NCBI GenBank assembly: GCA_013359255.1
Contig: JABWCF010000004.1
Span: 97,407 to 161,406 of the forward strand
DNA length: 64,000 nt
Direction of reading: 5' to 3'
DNA from: Flavobacteriales bacterium
GTDB taxonomy: Bacteria > Bacteroidota > Bacteroidia > Flavobacteriales_E > Vicingaceae
A model generated the notes under the pieces. The model searched no databases, was not told where the DNA came from, and worked only from the letters and a program-made list of their open reading frames with translations. This document shows, one piece after another, positions 59,889-64,000 of this stretch. A program made the position numbers and the translations under genes. Position 1 is the stretch's first letter. Each line of letters starts with the position of its first letter.

Positions 59889-62495
59889 ATGAATCTTAAC
59901 CAATTTACCATCAAATCTCAGGAAGCTGTACAGCAAGCCCAGCAAATAAGCATGAATTATGGAAATCAGGCCATAGAAACAGGTCATCTGCTGAGTGGTA
60001 TTTTTGATGTAGATAAAGATGTAACGCCTAATCTTTTAAAAAAAATGGGCATACAGGTTTCTTCGCTTCAACAAGCATTGGAAAAAATTATTTCGCACTA
60101 CGCAAAAGTAAGTGGCAGCAGCCAATACTTATCATCCGATGCTCAAAAGGCATTGCAAATAGCTACTTCTAAACTAAAAGACTTTGGCGATGAATATGTT
60201 GCCATAGAACACTTACTTCTTGGGCTACTCGGCACAGGCGATATCATATCGCAACTATTAAAAGACAGCGGTGTAAAAGAAAAAGAATTGCTCGCTGCAA
60301 TAAAAGACATGAGAAAAGGCGAACGTGTTACCTCTCACAGTCAAGAGGAAACTTATAATGCATTAAGCAAATACGCAAAAAATCTAAATCAACTTGCACG
60401 GCAAGGAAAGCTAGACCCTGTAATTGGACGAGATGAAGAAATACGCAGAGTGCTTCAAATTTTATCTCGCAGAACTAAAAATAATCCAATTTTAATAGGC
60501 GAACCCGGAGTTGGAAAAACTGCCATTGCCGAAGGATTGGCTCACAGAATCATTAATGGCGATGTACCCGAAAATTTAAAAAGTAAACAAATTTTTTCGC
60601 TCGATATGGGTGCATTAATTGCCGGAGCAAAATACAAAGGAGAATTTGAAGAACGCCTTAAAGCGGTAGTAAAAGAAGTAATTTCAGCCGAAGGCGAAAT
60701 TGTATTATTCATTGATGAAATACACACTTTAGTTGGAGCAGGCGGTGGCGAAGGTGCTATGGATGCCGCCAATATATTAAAACCGGCTTTAGCACGAGGA
60801 GAATTAAGAGCCATTGGTGCTACTACACTAAACGAGTATCAGAAATACTTTGAAAAAGATAAAGCATTGGAAAGACGCTTCCAAAAAGTGATGGTAGATG
60901 AACCTTCGGCCGAAGATGCTATTTCTATACTTCGGGGAATTAAAGAAAAATACGAAAATCATCACAAGGTTCAAATAAAAGATGCGGCTGTAATAGCCGC
61001 TGTAGAACTTTCTCAACGCTATATTACAGACCGATTTTTGCCAGACAAAGCCATTGATTTAATTGACGAAGCGGCTTCTAAACTACGCATGGAAATAAAT
61101 TCTAAACCGGAAGCACTTGATGAGGTTGAAAGAAAAATAATGCAATTAGAAATTGAAAGGGAAGCCATTAAACGAGAAAAAGACGATAAAAAAATGGCTT
61201 TGCTAAACGAAGAACTAGCCAATTTAAACGAAGAAAGAAACGCATTAAAATCTAAATGGCAAGCCGAAAAAGATGTGGTAGATGCCATTACCAAACAAAA
61301 AGAAATAATAGAACAATTAAATTTTGAAGCTCAACAAGCCGAACGCTCCGGAGATTATGGAAAAGTTGCCGAAATACGTTATGGAAAAATTAAAGAAGCC
61401 GAAAACTTATTAGATGAAAATAAAAATAAACTTGCACTACTTCAGCAAAGTTCTAAAATGATAAAAGAAGAAGTTGGCACCGAAGAAATTGCCGAAGTAA
61501 TTAGTAAATGGACAGGAATTCCCGTTTCTAAAATGTTAGAAAGCGAAAGAGAAAAACTACTTCGAATTGAACAGGAAATACATCAAAGAGTAATTGGGCA
61601 AGAAGAAGCTATTACCGCCATTGCCGATGCCATACGTAGAAGTAGGGCGGGTTTACAAGATGAGAAAAAACCCATAGGTTCGTTCCTTTTTTTAGGAACT
61701 ACTGGTGTGGGTAAAACTGAATTAGCTAAGGCATTGGCTGAATTTTTATTTAATGATGACAATGCCATTACACGAATTGACATGAGCGAATATCAGGAAA
61801 AACACACGGTTTCCAGATTAGTGGGAGCTCCTCCCGGATATGTAGGTTATGATGAAGGAGGACAGTTGACCGAAGCGGTAAGAAGAAAACCCTACTCTGT
61901 GGTATTACTAGATGAAATTGAAAAAGCTCATCCTGATGTGTTTAATATTTTACTACAAGTGCTTGATGACGGCAGATTAACCGACAATAAAGGAAGAACT
62001 GCTAATTTCAAAAACACAATCATTATTATGACGTCTAATTTAGGTTCTCATATCATTCAGGATAAATTCGAAAATTTTGGCGAAAAAAATATTGAAAAAA
62101 CTATGGAAGTCGCAAAAATAGAAGTAATGGGGTTGCTCAAAAAAACGATTCGCCCCGAATTTTTAAATCGTATTGATGAAATTATAATGTTTAACCCTTT
62201 AAGTAAAAAAGACATTGCTTCTATTGTAAAACTTCAATTAAAACAACTGAGCAATACACTCGAAAAAAACGAAATCCATTTATCTTGGACGAAAGAGGCC
62301 TTAAATGAGATTTGTGTAAGAGGATACGACCCTCAGTTTGGAGCAAGACCTGTAAAACGGTTAATTCAAAAAGAAATTTTAAATACTCTTTCTAAACAAA
62401 TTTTAAGCGGAAAAGTAAAACCGGAAAGTGAAATTGTGCTTGATTATTTCGAAAATGAATTCGTTTTTAGAAATCCTATTGCTTCTGGAAAATAA
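59889..62495 (+). CDS. clpB: ATP-dependent disaggregase ClpB
   Basis: An 868-residue AAA+ chaperone that, with DnaK, pulls proteins out of aggregates. The N-domain (about 1-145), NBD1 with Walker [16 protein letters not shown] and Walker [14 protein letters not shown] [10 protein letters not shown], the long coiled-coil middle domain (about 400-520) that separates ClpB from ClpA/ClpC, and NBD2 with [15 protein letters not shown] and [14 protein letters not shown] are all visible. The length is typical. It has no adjacent operon partner. Heat-shock control is usual for the family, but no known operator can be read here. Confidence 0.96.
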   Translation: MNLNQFTIKSQEAVQQAQQISMNYGNQAIETGHLLSGIFDVDKDVTPNLLKKMGIQVSSLQQALEKIISHYAKVSGSSQYLSSDAQKALQIATSKLKDFGDEYVAIEHLLLGLLGTGDIISQLLKDSGVKEKELLAAIKDMRKGERVTSHSQEETYNALSKYAKNLNQLARQGKLDPVIGRDEEIRRVLQILSRRTKNNPILIGEPGVGKTAIAEGLAHRIINGDVPENLKSKQIFSLDMGALIAGAKYKGEFEERLKAVVKEVISAEGEIVLFIDEIHTLVGAGGGEGAMDAANILKPALARGELRAIGATTLNEYQKYFEKDKALERRFQKVMVDEPSAEDAISILRGIKEKYENHHKVQIKDAAVIAAVELSQRYITDRFLPDKAIDLIDEAASKLRMEINSKPEALDEVERKIMQLEIEREAIKREKDDKKMALLNEELANLNEERNALKSKWQAEKDVVDAITKQKEIIEQLNFEAQQAERSGDYGKVAEIRYGKIKEAENLLDENKNKLALLQQSSKMIKEEVGTEEIAEVISKWTGIPVSKMLESEREKLLRIEQEIHQRVIGQEEAITAIADAIRRSRAGLQDEKKPIGSFLFLGTTGVGKTELAKALAEFLFNDDNAITRIDMSEYQEKHTVSRLVGAPPGYVGYDEGGQLTEAVRRKPYSVVLLDEIEKAHPDVFNILLQVLDDGRLTDNKGRTANFKNTIIIMTSNLGSHIIQDKFENFGEKNIEKTMEVAKIEVMGLLKKTIRPEFLNRIDEIIMFNPLSKKDIASIVKLQLKQLSNTLEKNEIHLSWTKEALNEICVRGYDPQFGARPVKRLIQKEILNTLSKQILSGKVKPESEIVLDYFENEFVFRNPIASGK

Positions 62496-62533
62496 ATAAA
62501 AAAGGGCTGATATGAATCAGCCCTTTTTTATTT
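62494..62533. terminator. Bidirectional terminator between clpB and the Gly-rich/HYR gene
   Basis: AAATAAAAAAGGGCTGA and its exact reverse complement pair over 17 bases around TATGAA; it covers the clpB stop region and lies between convergent genes. Confidence 0.9.
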
Positions 62534-62547
62534 GTACTATACAGCAC

Positions 62548-64000
62548 TTACTCCACCGCTAATTTTCCGCTGCCGAGGGTTTGATTATTTTGTTTGATGC
62601 TATAGTAATACATACCCTTACTCATGTCGCCTTTTTGTATTTCTACTCGCTTCTCTGTGGTATTGATGGTTTTTACTATTGCTCCTATTGTGTTTGTAAT
62701 CTCTATCGTGTATTTGCCTACAATGTGTTTGTTCTCGATAATTACAAATTCTTGCATAGGGTTCGGATATACACTGATGCCATACTTCTGATTAGTCTCG
62801 TTTACTCCTCCGCATACTTCTACCGTTACGTTGTAATCGCAGGTATCTTTATTGCCGCCTACATCGAAACTGCTGCCTAAGGTGGGGCCGTTGGTTTGGG
62901 TTACAGTGGCTCCGGGGCAGTTATCGCTGCTGCTTATGTTGGCATTGTAAACTCCCCAACAAATCGTTGTATCTACGGGGCAGGTAATGCTAGGAACTTC
63001 GTTATCTACTACCGTTACGGTAAACGAGCAGCTATCGGCATTGCCTAAACCGTCTTCTACTTTATACCAGTTGGTGGTTACGCCCACAGGAAACGTTGCT
63101 CCATCGGGTAAACCCGCTGTTTGGGTGGTTGTGGCTCCACCTCCTATCCATTTAACAACAATTTTTCCATGATCATTTTGAATACCTTGTATCGTGTTAC
63201 CATTGGTTACTCCTCCTAAATACGAAGAACCTCCGCCACCGCCTGCTGCATAAGCACCTCCCCCTCCATAATATCCTCCACCACCGCCTGCTATATGATA
63301 ATCTCCACCATTAGTAAATCCTCCTTCTCCCAATATTCCTGGGGTTCCAGGAGAAGATCCAGCCACACCTCCTCCAATTTGAGTGCCACCACCACCTGGT
63401 GTCCATCCTCCTGTACCAGTGGCTCCAATAAGACCGCCACCATGTCCTCCTTCTCCATGATTTGGGCAACCTGCATTTCCGCCCCCACCTCCACCTGCAA
63501 CAATAACTCTGTCATTTAAGGAAATACCTCCTACTCTTACATCAGAAGCACCTCCACCCGCAGCAGCATACATACCACCACTACCCCCTCCATTATATCC
63601 TCCTGCTTGAAAACCATTTCCAATATTTAACCCAGGAAAACCTCCAACATACACATTTAATACTTGACCAGGTACCACAACCAAATCTCCTTCAGCAAAA
63701 CCACCCCACCCTCCATCATCTTCATTTGGTCCACTGCAAGGAGTAGCTCCTCCTCCTTTAGCACCCCAAGCCATAATCTTTACAGATGTAACTCCGTTAG
63801 GTACGGTAAAAGTTTGTAAACTCCCAGTAAAATTGAAAATTGTTGAATCAATCGCACAAGGATTCGTTCCTACAGGGGTTACATAATTTACAACAGCTCC
63901 GCATGTGCCGGGGTCGTTATTTACCGTAATGTTGCTTGGACAACTAATTTGCGGACATTGAGCACTTACGGCAAATGCACTTAATACTCCCGCTGTAATG
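62548..64000 (-). CDS. Type IX-exported Gly-rich/HYR protein (5' end cut by the window edge)
   Basis: The frame stays open to the window end, so only the first few residues are missing. The remains of a signal peptide (TAGVLSAFAVSAQ) are followed by the first half of a HYR domain (NITVNNDPGTCGAVVNYVTP). About 230 residues of a glycine-rich domain follow (FTVPNGVTSVKIMAWGAKGG to GKIVVKW), then the second half of the same HYR domain (ATTTQTAGLPDGATFPVG) and SCSFTVTVVD. A second, degenerate HYR unit and a type A type IX sorting domain (ISVYPNPMQEFVIIEN to the end) complete it. It is expected to be an extracellular or surface-attached adhesive protein. An internal ATG at 63774 is not the start. 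Confidence 0.83.
   Translation of the reverse strand, partial: ITAGVLSAFAVSAQCPQISCPSNITVNNDPGTCGAVVNYVTPVGTNPCAIDSTIFNFTGSLQTFTVPNGVTSVKIMAWGAKGGGATPCSGPNEDDGGWGGFAEGDLVVVPGQVLNVYVGGFPGLNIGNGFQAGGYNGGGSGGMYAAAGGGASDVRVGGISLNDRVIVAGGGGGGNAGCPNHGEGGHGGGLIGATGTGGWTPGGGGTQIGGGVAGSSPGTPGILGEGGFTNGGDYHIAGGGGGYYGGGGAYAAGGGGGSSYLGGVTNGNTIQGIQNDHGKIVVKWIGGGATTTQTAGLPDGATFPVGVTTNWYKVEDGLGNADSCSFTVTVVDNEVPSITCPVDTTICWGVYNANISSSDNCPGATVTQTNGPTLGSSFDVGGNKDTCDYNVTVEVCGGVNETNQKYGISVYPNPMQEFVIIENKHIVGKYTIEITNTIGAIVKTINTTEKRVEIQKGDMSKGMYYYSIKQNNQTLGSGKLAVE

Noticed and set aside
63291..63519. Short open frames on both strands in the Gly-rich region
   Set aside because: They arise from GGN/NCC low-complexity coding sequence and have no support of their own.
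1..64000. tRNA, rRNA, insertion sequences, integrases or phage genes
   Set aside because: I looked for cloverleaf-like segments in the gaps, terminal inverted repeats and transposase or integrase motifs and saw none. A tRNAscan or covariance-model search would be decisive.

Overview
The window comes from the chromosome of an AT-rich member of the Bacteroidota, probably a flavobacterial, cytophagal or sphingobacterial relative rather than a gut Bacteroides. Supporting signs are two giant surface proteins ending in the gliding-motility type C-terminal domain (type IX secretion, type B signal), two PorP/SprF-family outer-membrane proteins, a PorE-like lipoprotein, a single-chain alpha-beta 2-oxoacid dehydrogenase E1, DUF4293, DUF4920 and DUF5723 proteins, and at least twenty copies of the Bacteroidota promoter element TAnnTTTG/TAnnTTCG just upstream of genes. 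I found no rRNA, tRNA, CRISPR array, insertion sequence or phage gene. Most of the window is an ordinary core-genome neighbourhood carrying two accessory surface loci.

Layout. 1-4485 (+): the end of an unknown gene, then mtaB, lgt, a MOSC protein and an inositol monophosphatase. 4482-6908 (-): fused E1 dehydrogenase. 6999-14867 (-): first surface locus, a 1670-residue SprB-repeat protein followed by PorP/SprF and a PorE-like OmpA lipoprotein. 14986-18483: CPBP protease, two tandem paralogous lipoproteins, DUF4920 lipoprotein and a c-heme lipoprotein. 18494-25648: CapD-like sugar-nucleotide enzyme, gcvT-comB, a zinc phospholipase C/S1-P1 enzyme, an unknown gene, a methyltransferase and a ZIP transporter. 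25738-31804: peroxiredoxin, DUF4293, O-antigen ligase family, a DMFase-beta-like protein, a dicarboxylate/amino-acid symporter, a lipoprotein and an unknown gene. 31933-39898: pntAB, Ppx/GppA, an RlmI-like methyltransferase, MATE, fmt and a cupin. 40079-41488: HU, a SpoU methyltransferase and a long-tailed ribosomal protein bTHX. 41553-46212 (-): second surface locus, a repeat protein plus PorP fused to SPOR. 46337-53650: sucC, lolD-like, an Ala-rich lipoprotein, prfC, a lipid A-type acyltransferase and DUF5723-TSP3-OmpA. 53721-64000: ABC-F, a possible GT-C membrane protein, LysE and GH3, DUF4870, clpB and a type IX-exported glycine-rich/HYR protein cut by the window edge.

How the genes fit together. 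The two surface loci have the same logic: a secreted repeat protein with a type B C-terminal signal, then a PorP/SprF outer-membrane partner, then a peptidoglycan-binding module. That module is a separate TPR-PD40-OmpA lipoprotein in the first locus and a SPOR domain fused to PorP in the second. Much of the rest maintains the envelope (Lgt, LolD-like ATPase, acyltransferase, CapD-like enzyme, O-antigen ligase, OmpA) or serves translation (MtaB, Fmt, PrfC, TrmH-like, bTHX, ABC-F, RlmI-like).

The most unusual observations are a glycine-rich domain inserted inside a HYR domain, bTHX with a histone H1-like tail, the PorP-SPOR fusion, and a translationally coupled GH3-LysE pair. I saw no unmistakable new defence or mobile system. 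All functional calls are from motif reading; no database search was run.
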